A DNA stretch of 64,000 nt from Pontibacter rufus (GTDB taxonomy: Bacteria > Bacteroidota > Bacteroidia > Cytophagales > Hymenobacteraceae): NCBI RefSeq assembly GCF_015694705.1, contig NZ_JADQDR010000003.1, forward strand, positions 358,800-422,799, given 5' to 3'. Within the stretch, counting starts at the first letter, position 1. Every line of letters begins with the position of its first letter. The position numbers and the translations under genes are program-made. Shown here piece after piece: positions 50,776-60,365 of the stretch. The notes beneath the pieces are model-generated. The model worked only from the letters and a program-made list of their open reading frames with translations. It was not told where the DNA came from and did not search any database.

Positions 50776-52290
50776 ATGAAGTTATATAAGATATTTTCGG
50801 CCAGCCTGGCACTTTTGCTGGGCTGGAGCGGAACCGCTTTTGCCCAGAATGAAGTAGATGCCCTCCGTTATTCGCGCCTGGGAGTTACCGGCTCTGCCCG
50901 GATACAAGGTATAGGAGGTGCGCAAACAGCCCTCGGCGCAGATATTTCATCCATGTCGGCTAACCCTGCCGGCCTGGGGATGTTCCGCCGCTCTGAATTT
51001 AGCATCAGCCCCGCATTGCAACTGAACAGCACCACCACCCACATCAACGGCTTTACGCTTTCAGAGGATAAAAACATGGTTACCATTCCGCAGGCGGGCT
51101 TGGTGCTCAGCAACCGCAAAGGCGACGAAGAAGCCGGCGACTGGCGTGGCCTGAACCTGGGAATAAGCCTCAGCAGGCTGAACAACTTTAACCAGCAACT
51201 CTACTACCAGAACACTACCGACGAAACCACGCCTACTATTGTAGAATATTTTGCTGATCAGGCAAATGCCAAAGGCCGCACCCTGGATGATCTGAATCAG
51301 GAATTTACGGATGGCTTCAACTCGCTGGAGGGACTGGCTTTCGGTACTTATCTGATTGATGTGGCAGAAGACCCGGATGGGACTGAATTTGTGGTGCCGC
51401 TCACCCGCTACGGAAGCATCGACCAGGAGGAAGAAATCAGGCGCAGTGGCTCCCAGAGCCAGTTCGATATCGGGGTGGGTACCAGCTACCGCGATAAATT
51501 ATACTTAGGCGCTTCGCTGGGGGTTGTAACATCCAACTTTACGCAGGAGAGCATTTACCGCGAAAGTGAGTTTAGCGATTCCACAGCCTTTACAGGTCTG
51601 GAACTACGCGATGAATTTACGACGAGAGGAGCAGGCGTAAACCTGCGCATTGGCGCTATTTTCAGGCCTGTTGACGCTGTCCGTATTGGCGCCAGCATCC
51701 AGACGCCTACCGCTTATAGCCTTACAGATGATTATCAACGCTCCCTGTATGCTTCTTACGACGATGGACCGACTGAAAGCGCTTCTGAAATGCCCGGACA
51801 GTTTTCTTACCGCCTCACCACACCTTTCCGGGCAAATGGCGGCGTGGCCGTGTTCCTTAACAAGTATGGATTCCTGACAGCGGACATTGAGTATGTGGAT
51901 TATAGCGGAGCCCGTTTCAGCGAGGAGGCAGATGAATTTGGCAGCAGTGGCAACTACTTCAGCGATGTAAACAGTACCATTTCAGATACCTATAAGTCAG
52001 CCATCAACTACAGCTTTGGCGCAGAAGGCCGCTACAATGCGTTCAGGATTCGTGCAGGCTATGCTGTAAGTGGCGATCCATACCGCAACGCAGCTTTCGA
52101 CGGTACAATAAAAAGCTATAGTTTAGGGGCAGGTATCAGGCTGCAGAAGTATTACCTCGATGCCGCCTACGTGAGCAGCAATGGCAGCACCCGCTACTCG
52201 CCTTATATCCTGGCTAGCGGCGAGGAGCCTGTAGTAGACATTGACCAGCAGCAAAATACGGTGATGCTTACGCTAGGCTACAATTTCTAG
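50776..52290 (+). CDS. FadL/OmpP1-family outer membrane transport protein
   Basis: 504 residues. Signal peptide to ~AFA-QNE. The N-terminal SARIQGIGGAQTALGADISSMSANPAGLGMFRRSEFSISP matches the FadL hatch pattern (G-A-x-T-A-x-x-x-D-x-S-x-x-x-x-N-P-A-G), and a long beta-barrel ends with a Phe (LGYNF), the C-terminal sorting residue. It should take up hydrophobic molecules across the outer membrane. It is cotranscribed with the lipoprotein upstream. A very long hairpin terminator follows. Confidence 0.88.
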   Translation: MKLYKIFSASLALLLGWSGTAFAQNEVDALRYSRLGVTGSARIQGIGGAQTALGADISSMSANPAGLGMFRRSEFSISPALQLNSTTTHINGFTLSEDKNMVTIPQAGLVLSNRKGDEEAGDWRGLNLGISLSRLNNFNQQLYYQNTTDETTPTIVEYFADQANAKGRTLDDLNQEFTDGFNSLEGLAFGTYLIDVAEDPDGTEFVVPLTRYGSIDQEEEIRRSGSQSQFDIGVGTSYRDKLYLGASLGVVTSNFTQESIYRESEFSDSTAFTGLELRDEFTTRGAGVNLRIGAIFRPVDAVRIGASIQTPTAYSLTDDYQRSLYASYDDGPTESASEMPGQFSYRLTTPFRANGGVAVFLNKYGFLTADIEYVDYSGARFSEEADEFGSSGNYFSDVNSTISDTYKSAINYSFGAEGRYNAFRIRAGYAVSGDPYRNAAFDGTIKSYSLGAGIRLQKYYLDAAYVSSNGSTRYSPYILASGEEPVVDIDQQQNTVMLTLGYNF

Positions 52291-52297
52291 AACCGAT

Positions 52298-52349
52298 GTA
52301 TAAAATCAAAACGGCAGCCCTTTGCAGGGCTGCCGTTTTGATTTTATAC
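52298..52349. terminator. 23-bp perfect hairpin terminator after the FadL-like gene
   Basis: GTATAAAATCAAAACGGCAG... and its full 23-nt complement around the 6-nt loop TTTGCA. The ends overlap an AGTATA-type TATAC motif. Suits termination in either direction. Confidence 0.85.
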
Positions 52350-52530
52350 TATGCCATTTTGCAGCTATTGCAGAGAACAGAATTTCTGAGACAGAAGGCG
52401 CATCAGGTAAAATCCATTTAAAAAACTGCCGGTGCAGGCAAATGAGGCAGGTATGGTTTTGGCTGTCTACTATGGCGAAACGGTAATATTCAACTAACTT
52501 GGGGTGTTAAACTAAAATTAACCTTATCAC

Positions 52531-54768
52531 ATGCATATCAAATTAAAAACAAACCTTTTGGCTGCCGTACTCCTGTGCTTCGCTTTGGTGGCGCAGGCGC
52601 AGCAGAAAAAAGACATCACCCTGGAAGACATTTACAAAAACGGTGCTTTCCGGGCAGAATCGGTGTATGGCGTAAACTGGATGAAAGACGGCCAGTACTA
52701 CAGCTCCATGGTGCCGGACGAGCAAAACCGCGTGTACGACATTGTTAAGTATAACGTAACCACCGGCAAGCCTGTCAGCACCATTATCGAGGGCGAAGAC
52801 CTGAAACCCGAAGGCAGCAACACACCCATCCAGTTCGATGATTATACTTTCAGCTCCGACGAGAAGAAGGTGCTGTTTGCTACTGAAACAGAGCCTATCT
52901 ATCGCCGCTCTTCCAAAGCCAACTTCTATGTATACGATATCAGTACGAAGAAACTGACTGAACTAAGCAACGGCGGCAAGCAGCTGTATGCCACGTTCTC
53001 GCCGGATGGCAAACGCGTGGCCTTTGCCCGCGACAACAACATGTTTTTTGTGGATCTGAGCAACATGAAAGAAACACAGATTACCACCGACGGCAAGCTC
53101 AACTCCATCATTAACGGTTATTCTGATTGGGTATACGAAGAGGAATTTTCTTTTGCGCAGGGTTTTCACTGGGCGCCGGATGGCTCTAAAATAGCGTTTT
53201 ATACTTTTGATGAAACCAAAGTGCCGGAGTATAATCTGCAAATGTGGGGCGACCTGTACCCTCAGGATTACAGGTATAAATACCCGAAAGCCGGCGAGGC
53301 AAACTCTACCGTAAAAGTATCGGTGTATAACCTGAACAACGGCAAAACCGTGAAGATGGACACCGGCTCCGAAACCGACATTTACATCCCGCGCATTAAA
53401 TGGACGCAGGACCCGAACCTGTTGTCTATCCAGAAAATGAACCGCCTGCAAAATACGCTGGAGATACTGCATGCCAACGCTACCACGGGCAAAACCGACC
53501 TGGTGCTGCGCGAAACCGACAAAGCTTACATCGATGTAACCGATGATTTGACTTACCTGCAGGATGGCAAGCATTTTATCCATTCTTCTGAAAAAGACGG
53601 GTACAACCACCTGTACCTCTACAAAATGGATGGCAAACTGGTGCGCCAGATTACGGATGGCAACTGGGAAGTAAGCGAGTTTTTGGGTTACGACGAGAAA
53701 AACAACCGTTTATACTATATGTCCACGGAGGTGTCGCCGTTGCAGCGCCACCTGTACAGCATCAGCAGCAAGGGCAAGCATAAGAAGCGCCTCTCTGAAA
53801 AGCCGGGCACACACAACATCAACCTGAGCCCCGACTTTAAATACTACCTCGATTATTATACTTCGGCCGATACGCCACTGGTGGTAAGCCTGCACACAGC
53901 CAAAGACGGTAAGCTGATAAAGGTGCTGGAAGACAACGAAGAACTGCGCGAGAAACTTGCCCAGTACGATATTGCTCAGAAGGACTTCTTTACCATGAAC
54001 ACCGCCGATGGAACCAAACTGAACGGTTGGATGATAAAACCAACCGACTTCGACCCGAACAAAAAGTACCCGGTGCTGATGTTTGTGTATGGCGGCCCGG
54101 GCTCACAGACCGTAACCGATAGCTGGGGCGGCAACGATTTTTTATGGTACCAGGTGCTGGCCGACAAGGGCCTGATTGTGGTGAGCGTGGATAACCGTGG
54201 CACCGGCGCCCGCGGTGCTGATTTCAAAAAGCTGACTTATGCCAACCTCGGCAAGTATGAAATCCAGGACCAGATTGAGGCGGCCAAGTGGCTGGGCAAG
54301 CAACCGTTTGTCGATGCAGACCGCATCGGCATCTGGGGGCACAGTTTCGGTGGCTATATGACTTTGCTGGGGTTAACGAAAGGGGATGGCGTGTTCCGTG
54401 CCGGTATTTCGGTAGCTCCCGTTACCAACTGGCGCTTCTATGACAGCATTTACACGGAACGTTACCTGAAAACACCGCAGGAGAACCCCGAAGGTTATGA
54501 CCAGAACTCTCCGCTCATGTTTGCCGACAAGCTGAAAGGCGACCTGTTGTTGATTCATGGTACCGGCGACGATAATGTGCACTTTCAGAACTCCGTGGAA
54601 ATGGAAGATGCGCTGATTGCGGCCAACAAGCAATTCGACAGCTTCTACTACCCGAACCGCAACCATGGCATTTATGGCGGCAACACCTTGCTGCACCGCT
54701 TCACCATGATGACCAACTTCCTGGAAGACCACCTGATTCACCCTGAGAAAGCGCCGCTGAACCAGTAA
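52531..54768 (+). CDS. S9 family prolyl peptidase (DPP IV-like)
   Basis: 745 residues. Signal peptide to ~AQA-QQKK. An eight-bladed propeller (~40-490) contains the double-Glu motif in SDWVYEEEFSF, which binds the substrate N-terminus in DPP IV enzymes. The alpha/beta hydrolase domain has the catalytic Ser in GIWGHSFGGYM, the Asp in IHGTGDDNVHF and the His in PNRNHGIYG. It removes Xaa-Pro dipeptides in the periplasm. Monocistronic. Confidence 0.93.
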   Translation: MHIKLKTNLLAAVLLCFALVAQAQQKKDITLEDIYKNGAFRAESVYGVNWMKDGQYYSSMVPDEQNRVYDIVKYNVTTGKPVSTIIEGEDLKPEGSNTPIQFDDYTFSSDEKKVLFATETEPIYRRSSKANFYVYDISTKKLTELSNGGKQLYATFSPDGKRVAFARDNNMFFVDLSNMKETQITTDGKLNSIINGYSDWVYEEEFSFAQGFHWAPDGSKIAFYTFDETKVPEYNLQMWGDLYPQDYRYKYPKAGEANSTVKVSVYNLNNGKTVKMDTGSETDIYIPRIKWTQDPNLLSIQKMNRLQNTLEILHANATTGKTDLVLRETDKAYIDVTDDLTYLQDGKHFIHSSEKDGYNHLYLYKMDGKLVRQITDGNWEVSEFLGYDEKNNRLYYMSTEVSPLQRHLYSISSKGKHKKRLSEKPGTHNINLSPDFKYYLDYYTSADTPLVVSLHTAKDGKLIKVLEDNEELREKLAQYDIAQKDFFTMNTADGTKLNGWMIKPTDFDPNKKYPVLMFVYGGPGSQTVTDSWGGNDFLWYQVLADKGLIVVSVDNRGTGARGADFKKLTYANLGKYEIQDQIEAAKWLGKQPFVDADRIGIWGHSFGGYMTLLGLTKGDGVFRAGISVAPVTNWRFYDSIYTERYLKTPQENPEGYDQNSPLMFADKLKGDLLLIHGTGDDNVHFQNSVEMEDALIAANKQFDSFYYPNRNHGIYGGNTLLHRFTMMTNFLEDHLIHPEKAPLNQ

Positions 54769-54788
54769 GTATAGCAAGTATAAAGTAT

Positions 54789-54819
54789 AAAAGGCTCACC
54801 GGTTATGGTGAGCCTTTTT
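54789..54819 (+). terminator. terminator after the S9 peptidase
   Basis: AAAAGGCTCACC/GGTGAGCCTTTT stem with a 6-nt loop and T-run. Just before it, AGTATA occurs three times within 25 nt. Confidence 0.85.
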
Positions 54820-54942
54820 GTTTTCAGATACAGAGAAGTAGAAACGAAACGGTAACTTGGAAAGCTTATTCTATCTTTTATCTGCTGGATAAAATTCACT
54901 AAACCGGCATGCCTGTGCTTACCTGAAAGCTGGTAATATGGG

Positions 54943-56832
54943 TTATTCGCCCTTGGCTCTCCTGAAAGTGAATAACTTTTGTCCGCGGAGCAGTATTTTC
55001 AACCCGCTTCTTCCAAATGAAATATTAGGTTGGTTCTCGACATGATCGGCTATGCCGTGCTTGTAAGCACCAATAATGTCTTTGTAAGATAAGATGCCGA
55101 TGATGCTGTTATTGTCGTGAGACACAACCGGCAGGACATCAATATTTTCCTTGGCCATCATTTCCACGGCTGTGCGCAGGCTGTTATCAATGGCGACAGA
55201 AATATGCTTCCGCTTTACAAGGGTGCCGATCTGGCTTTCCGGGTTGTGGTGGTTGCTGAACAGGTTAGACGAGCTCAGAATGCCCTTGAACTCACCGGCG
55301 GCGTTTGAAATGATAAAGTAGTTACTTTTATAATCGTGCTCCTTCTCCAGCCATTCCCGGACTTCTTCAATGGTGTTGTCCTCGCTCAATACCAAGCCGT
55401 TTTTATTCACCATTTGCTCTACCGTGATCTTTTCCAGGATATCCGGCTCATACGAATGCGGTGTTTTCACACCTCTGCGGGCGATCTTTTCGGTCATGAT
55501 GGTATTCTCCATTACAAAGAAAGAAACCAGGTACGAAGCAGAGCAGGAAGCCAGGAGCGGCAACAGCGCGTTAGACTGGGAAGTGGCCTCTAAGGCAAAA
55601 ATAATAGAGGTAAGCAAAGCGCGCGAGGCACCGGCAAACATAGCCGACATACCTATTAAAGCGGCGAGCGGAAGCGTAATACCCGAATCAGGGAAAAAGT
55701 AAAGGATAATGCTGCCTACCAGCGCGCCAATGGCACCACCAATGGTCAGCAAAGGAGCCAGGGTACCGCCGGAGGTGCCGCTACCCAACGCAATGGCCCA
55801 GGAGATAAACTTAAAGATGCACAGCGATAGCACAATCTGCATGGTCATGTCGCCTGAAAGCAAATCGGTGATGTTGCTATAGCCTACACCCAACGTACGC
55901 GGTGCAAAATAGCCGATAATACCTACCGCCAGGCCACCCAGCGCGGGCCACCACATCCAGTGGATCGGCAGCTCTTCAAACATATCCTCTACCCAATACA
56001 CGATTTTGGTTGTCAGCACAGACAGCACACCGATCAGGATACCAATAGCGCTGTACCAGGCAAGCGCCACATTGCTGGGTACTGCTATCATCTCTTCCAT
56101 CGGAAAGACCGGGCCAGACTCAAACAGCAGATGGTGTCCTGCAGCGCCTGTTATACAGGCCAGCGCTACCGGAATAATGGAGCGTGGCGAAAACTCGAAC
56201 AGCAGCAACTCAATAGCCAGGAAAATACCGGCAATAGGAGTGCCGAAAATGGCGGCCATACCTGCGGTGGCACCTGCCGCCAGCAAAATCTTCCGCTCAT
56301 TGTGCGTAATTTTCAATAACTGACCTAGGGTAGAACCCAGCGCACCGCCTGTGGCAATGATGGGACCTTCCGCACCAAACGGGCCCCCTGTACCTATAGC
56401 TACGGCAGAAGACAATGGCTTAAGATAAGTAAGCGCAGGCTTTATCTTGCTTTGATTTGTTAAAACCTGTTCCATTGCCTCCGGAATACCATGCCCCCGG
56501 ATGGCCTTGGAGCCATAAAGCGCCATCAGGCCAACAATTACACCGCCAATGGCTGGTATCACAATAACCCACAGGCCTAAATGATTATTGGCCGGGTTCA
56601 TGTACTCTATTGAGAACTCGCCAAAAAAAGCAATGTTGCTGATAAGATCAATCAGGTAAATCAGGAATTTAGCGATAAGGCTGATACAGGCCGCCGTAAG
56701 AACTGCCAGCGCAGAAATGAGTAACAGCCTTTTTTTGTCCTGTGTTATTCTCGGACCAATGTTTTCAGCCTGTAAGGTGGGTGTCAGGGATACGGCGACA
56801 GGGATGCCGTTGTTTAAGTTTTTGGTTGTCAT
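54943..56832 (-). CDS. ClC-family chloride channel/transporter with CBS domains
   Basis: 629 residues from the ATG at 56832 (MTTKNLNNG); upstream open frame not used. ClC motifs: GHGIPEAME (first loop; usually GSGIP), GPFGAEGPIIATGGALGS with the gating Glu, and GSGTSGGTLAPLL. Two CBS domains follow (~430-560), the first with EDNTIEEVREWLEKEH, the second with LRTAVEMMAKENIDVLPVV. It moves Cl- at the inner membrane, and the CBS pair may sense a nucleotide. A -7 box (CAAAGGTA in + orientation at 56926-56933) lies ~95 nt upstream. Confidence 0.92.
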   Translation of the reverse strand: MTTKNLNNGIPVAVSLTPTLQAENIGPRITQDKKRLLLISALAVLTAACISLIAKFLIYLIDLISNIAFFGEFSIEYMNPANNHLGLWVIVIPAIGGVIVGLMALYGSKAIRGHGIPEAMEQVLTNQSKIKPALTYLKPLSSAVAIGTGGPFGAEGPIIATGGALGSTLGQLLKITHNERKILLAAGATAGMAAIFGTPIAGIFLAIELLLFEFSPRSIIPVALACITGAAGHHLLFESGPVFPMEEMIAVPSNVALAWYSAIGILIGVLSVLTTKIVYWVEDMFEELPIHWMWWPALGGLAVGIIGYFAPRTLGVGYSNITDLLSGDMTMQIVLSLCIFKFISWAIALGSGTSGGTLAPLLTIGGAIGALVGSIILYFFPDSGITLPLAALIGMSAMFAGASRALLTSIIFALEATSQSNALLPLLASCSASYLVSFFVMENTIMTEKIARRGVKTPHSYEPDILEKITVEQMVNKNGLVLSEDNTIEEVREWLEKEHDYKSNYFIISNAAGEFKGILSSSNLFSNHHNPESQIGTLVKRKHISVAIDNSLRTAVEMMAKENIDVLPVVSHDNNSIIGILSYKDIIGAYKHGIADHVENQPNISFGRSGLKILLRGQKLFTFRRAKGE

Positions 56833-57235
56833 TTTAAGTGTTACGCTTCTTTTTAGTAATACGCCTGCTGGTAAAATGCAGGTGAATTCAATGGCGCGGC
56901 AGGGCGTTTCCCTGTCTTGCGGGCACAAAGGTAGTTAAAAGTACAGTAAGTTGCGGCGCTTTTAGCAAAGGATAGCTTCTCGGGCAGGTATGGCAGGGTT
57001 TGTATAGGCTTATAAATAAAGTATTTATGAAACGGAATCAACCTGGACGGCCCTGCTGGTACATGGCGCTTATACTTACGGGAATTCTTATAAAAGTTAT
57101 ACCTTGTTGATCGCTTTACCTGCCTGCTGAAGTATAAGCACTGAAGTATGGAATCTCCTGTCTATATTAAATGTTTAAACACGGACATAATTCATAAAGC
57201 TTACCACCACTTTCCCTGCGTACCAGCATCCTTAC
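56833..57235. other. divergent intergenic region between the ClC and MFS genes
   Basis: About 400 bp. Holds the putative minus-strand -7 box (56926-56933), several AGTATA motifs and no gene. Confidence 0.5.
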
Positions 57236-58411
57236 ATGAACAAGAAATTTATTACCTACCTGGTTTCTTTCGCGGCATTTTTCGGACCTTTTACACAATC
57301 CATATACACGCCGCTGTTGCCCGAAGTACAGGAGCAGTTCCATACCTCGGAGTACATGGTCAATCTGACTATTTCCATTTTTACCATTGTGCTGGCTATC
57401 ATGCAAATTGTGTATGGGCCATTGATAGATGCGCATGGCCGCCGCAAAATCCTGCTGCCGGGTATTTTGTTGTATATCGCAGCATCTATAGGGGCTGCCT
57501 TGTCGGGTTCTGTTTACCTGTTGCTGTTTTTCAGGGTGTGGCAGGCGGCAGGTATGGCGGTTGGTTCGGTTGTGGCCACCACCGTAATCGGTGATTTGTT
57601 TGAAGGTAAACTACGCGGCAGGGCCATGGGTACCTTCCAGATGCTGGTAGCGCTGGGGCCGGCCGTTGGCCCGGTGATTGGCGGTTTTGTAGGGCAGTAT
57701 TTTGGCTTTCATGGCGTGTTCTGGGTACTGGCTTTCGCCGGGCTGATCCTGTGGGCTTTAAACTATACTTACCTGCCCGAAACAAAACCAGCCTCGTTCA
57801 GTGGCAACCGCTTTAAGCTGCGCGATTTTTCTGATATCCTGTCCAGGCCGACAGGGGCAGCCATCATTGTGCTGGGCTTTGTGCAGTACTTTACCTTCTA
57901 TGTCTTCCTGGTGTTCCTGCCATCGCTGCTGGTGCTGTTTTACCAGTTATCACCCAGCCAGAATGGATTGGTCTTTTTGCCGCTGGCGCTGTCAGTTGTA
58001 CTGGGCAGCATCATCGGGGGCCGTATTCAGGAACATTTTGAGCCGAAGAAGTTCCTGCTGACTACTGCAAGTATAAATGTGGCAGCTACCCTGCTGTTTG
58101 TGCTGGCCGCACCCGTTTCGCTGGCAGTTTTAATTGCCAGCATCTCTTTCTTTGGCCTGTGCTTGGGCTTGTCGCTGCCGGTACAGACCACTTTACTGAC
58201 GAACGAGTTTCAGCACAACCGCGCCACAGCCATCGGCATCTACAACTTCTTCCGTTTTCTGGGGATGGGCGCCGGGCCGCTGGTGGGTACCTACTTTTAC
58301 CACATCGGCAACCGGGTGGAGTTCGTTTTTGCAGGCACCGCCTTCGGAGTGGCCGTTGCTTTTGCCGCCGTGCAGTTTTCACGGTCAAGGAGGAGGGAGG
58401 AGGTCTCATAG
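57236..58411 (+). CDS. MFS transporter (Bcr/CflA-like)
   Basis: 391 residues with twelve membrane helices. The loop 2-3 signature GPLIDAHGRRKILLPG (D-x-x-G-R-R) and the motif-C region LVALGPAVGPVIGGFVG fit drug/H+ antiporters of the Bcr/CflA type; IYTPLLPEVQEQF in helix 1 is also typical. It probably exports toxic or metabolic compounds; the substrate is unknown. Its stop overlaps the end of a minus-strand aldehyde dehydrogenase remnant. Confidence 0.88.
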   Translation: MNKKFITYLVSFAAFFGPFTQSIYTPLLPEVQEQFHTSEYMVNLTISIFTIVLAIMQIVYGPLIDAHGRRKILLPGILLYIAASIGAALSGSVYLLLFFRVWQAAGMAVGSVVATTVIGDLFEGKLRGRAMGTFQMLVALGPAVGPVIGGFVGQYFGFHGVFWVLAFAGLILWALNYTYLPETKPASFSGNRFKLRDFSDILSRPTGAAIIVLGFVQYFTFYVFLVFLPSLLVLFYQLSPSQNGLVFLPLALSVVLGSIIGGRIQEHFEPKKFLLTTASINVAATLLFVLAAPVSLAVLIASISFFGLCLGLSLPVQTTLLTNEFQHNRATAIGIYNFFRFLGMGAGPLVGTYFYHIGNRVEFVFAGTAFGVAVAFAAVQFSRSRRREEVS

Positions 58412-58516
58412 TTTTACACAAACATTCTGCGGTTCGGTAAAGAAGTCCAGGGCTTCAAAGACCCCTTTGCGGCCTGCGCCGGAGTTTTTCATGCCACCGA
58501 AAAGTGTGCGTAAATC
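58406..58516 (-). pseudogene. C-terminal remnant of an aldehyde dehydrogenase
   Basis: The minus-strand frame reads DLRTLFGGMKNSGAGRKGV, then FEALDFFTEPQNVCVKL and a stop at 58406-58408. F-G-G-x-K-x-S-G-x-G-R followed by a Phe-rich helix and the ending N-V-C is the standard C-terminus of NAD-dependent aldehyde dehydrogenases. The rest of the gene is gone. It lies in front of an SDR, 3-hydroxyanthranilate dioxygenase and kynureninase locus, so it may have been the aminomuconate-semialdehyde dehydrogenase of that pathway. Its stop shares bases with the MFS gene's end. Confidence 0.6.
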
Positions 58517-58578
58517 ACGGAGGAGCCGGGTAGAGGTTAAGGGTAGTTGGATTACTTTGCTAAAAGATCAGCATATAA

Positions 58579-59367
58579 CTACAAACACCCCGTTCTGCCA
58601 CCATCTACCGGCACATTGATGCCATTGATGTAAGCTGCGGCAGGGGTAGCTAAAAATGCGGCTGCGGCGGCCACTTCTTCGGGTTCGGCAAAACGGCGGG
58701 CCGGAATTTCCGCTTCCATTCCCTGTTGTACTTCGGCCGGGCTCTTCCCTGACTTCTCCGCCCTGCTATCAACGAGCGAATAAATACGTGCGGTTTTGGT
58801 AGAGCCCGGCAATACGTTGTTTACGGTAATGCCGAACGGACCTAACTCGTTCGCCATGGTTTTGGCCCAGCTCGCCACCGCCCCCCGCGTGGTATTTGAT
58901 ACGCCCAATCCTGCGATAGGCTCCTTCACCGAGGTACTGATGATGTTGATGATACGGCCATATCCTGCTTTTTTCATGCCGGGCAGCAGCGCCAGCACCA
59001 ACTGGTGGTTATTGACCAGGTGCATGTTAAACGCGTTCAGAAATTCCTCCGGCCTGGCTTCTGTAATGGGGCCACCCGCCGGTCCGCCGGTGTTGTTGAC
59101 CAGTATGTGTACTTCGGGGTGCTGCTGTACGTAGGCCTGTATCTTTTGCGCCAGTTCTCCGGGTTTGGCAAAATTAGCTGCCAGGTAGTCATGCTGCTGG
59201 CCCTGGCTGGTATCCAGTTGTTGCGCTACTTCCTGCAGCTTTTCTTCGTTGCGTGCTACCAATGTTACATGGGCGCCGAGTTGCGCCAGTTCTATGGCTA
59301 CGGCTTTGCCGATGCCCTGTGTGCTGCCGCAAACAAGGGCCTGCTTATTTCTGAGATCAAGATTCAT
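58579..59367 (-). CDS. atypical short-chain dehydrogenase/reductase
   Basis: 262 residues of the classical SDR length. NAD(P) motif GSTQGIGKAV (residues 14-23), NNTGGPAGG (90s), and Ser144 in ISTSVKE. The catalytic Tyr-x-x-x-Lys is replaced by Ser157-Asn-Thr-Thr-Arg161. A known group of BKR-like SDRs shares this loss of Tyr. C-terminal GINVPVDGGRTGCL is normal. Its reaction is not known; the location points to tryptophan/kynurenine metabolism. Divergent from the dioxygenase gene. Confidence 0.88.
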   Translation of the reverse strand: MNLDLRNKQALVCGSTQGIGKAVAIELAQLGAHVTLVARNEEKLQEVAQQLDTSQGQQHDYLAANFAKPGELAQKIQAYVQQHPEVHILVNNTGGPAGGPITEARPEEFLNAFNMHLVNNHQLVLALLPGMKKAGYGRIINIISTSVKEPIAGLGVSNTTRGAVASWAKTMANELGPFGITVNNVLPGSTKTARIYSLVDSRAEKSGKSPAEVQQGMEAEIPARRFAEPEEVAAAAAFLATPAAAYINGINVPVDGGRTGCL

Positions 59368-59522
59368 GATTTAAATCTACGCAAATACGGCGGAATAAGT
59401 ATGAATGGGGATGCATCCTTTAATCAAAGTATACTTATACTTTTGCGCCGTGTGCAAGCCTAAACTATCATTCCTGCTCAAATTTTCGTACTTTCAGGAT
59501 ATCAACCTAACGCAGTAAAACC

Positions 59523-60062
59523 ATGCCCCTACAACGACCCTTTAATTTTAAGAAATGGATTGACGAAAACCGCCACCTGTTAAAACCACCGGTAGGCAAC
59601 CAGCAGGTATACAAAGGCAACGACGACTTTATTGTGATGGTAGTAGGTGGCCCCAATGCCCGTAAAGATTATCACTACGACGAAGGAGAAGAGTTTTTTT
59701 ACCAGCTGGAAGGCGATATTGTGCTGAAGGTAATTGAGGATGGCAAACCGGTGGATATCCCGATCAGGGAAGGGGAAATATTCCTGCTGCCTGCCCGCAC
59801 GCCACATTCACCCCAGCGCCCGGCCAATACCGTTGGGCTGGTAATGGAACGCTACCGCAAAGAAGGCGAACTGGACGGCTTTCTGTGGTTCTGCGAAAAC
59901 TGTGGCAACAAGCTCTACGAAGAGTATGCCGAGGTAACAGATATTGTGAAGCAACTGCCAGTGATTATGAACAATTTCTGGCAAAGTGAGGAGCACCGCA
60001 CCTGCAGTAACTGCGGCACTGTAATGCAACCACCGGCAAAGCCTGTTGAGGCTGTAAAGTAA
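59523..60062 (+). CDS. nbaC: 3-hydroxyanthranilate 3,4-dioxygenase
   Basis: 179 residues, the bacterial cupin form. Catalytic iron ligands His51, Glu57 (YHYDEGEEF) and His95 (RTPHSPQRP), and substrate residues Arg47 and Arg99, are in the numbering known for this enzyme. A C-terminal rubredoxin-like site has Cys124/Cys127 (CENC) and Cys161/Cys164 (CSNC). It opens the ring of 3-hydroxyanthranilate to 2-amino-3-carboxymuconate semialdehyde, leading to quinolinate and NAD or to degradation. Followed by kynureninase. Confidence 0.94.
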   Translation: MPLQRPFNFKKWIDENRHLLKPPVGNQQVYKGNDDFIVMVVGGPNARKDYHYDEGEEFFYQLEGDIVLKVIEDGKPVDIPIREGEIFLLPARTPHSPQRPANTVGLVMERYRKEGELDGFLWFCENCGNKLYEEYAEVTDIVKQLPVIMNNFWQSEEHRTCSNCGTVMQPPAKPVEAVK

Positions 60063-60113
60063 AGTTTTATACTTGGTCGCTCCTGCAAGTATAAATTGAT
60101 CAGAAGCTGAGAG

Positions 60114-60268
60114 GCTGGTGCAAGTTTGCCGTTCGTACTTCTGTTTTCGGAACTCCGCTGTATGTAAAAAGGCTTGCACATGCATTAGGCTGTTGGTAGT
60201 CGGCATTATAACACACCAGTTACCTTTGTGCTTATAGCAGGGCACGCCGGCTGCAAGCCCGCGCCAGC
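60114..60268. repeat. decayed family A element (copy 4)
   Basis: GCTGGTGCAAGTTTGC...CGTACTT at the left and GCTGCAAGCCCGCGCCAGC at the right are recognisable but mutated versions of the family A arms, now 155 bp apart. It lies in the gap between the dioxygenase and kynureninase genes (60063-60365), which has no gene. Confidence 0.55.
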
Positions 60269-60365
60269 GAGCCTCGGAAAAATCTCCACCCAATTCTCTA
60301 TCTTAGCAAAATCAGGAAAACCATAGTTGCGCAGGCAGCTTAAGTATAAACACATCTATTCAAGA

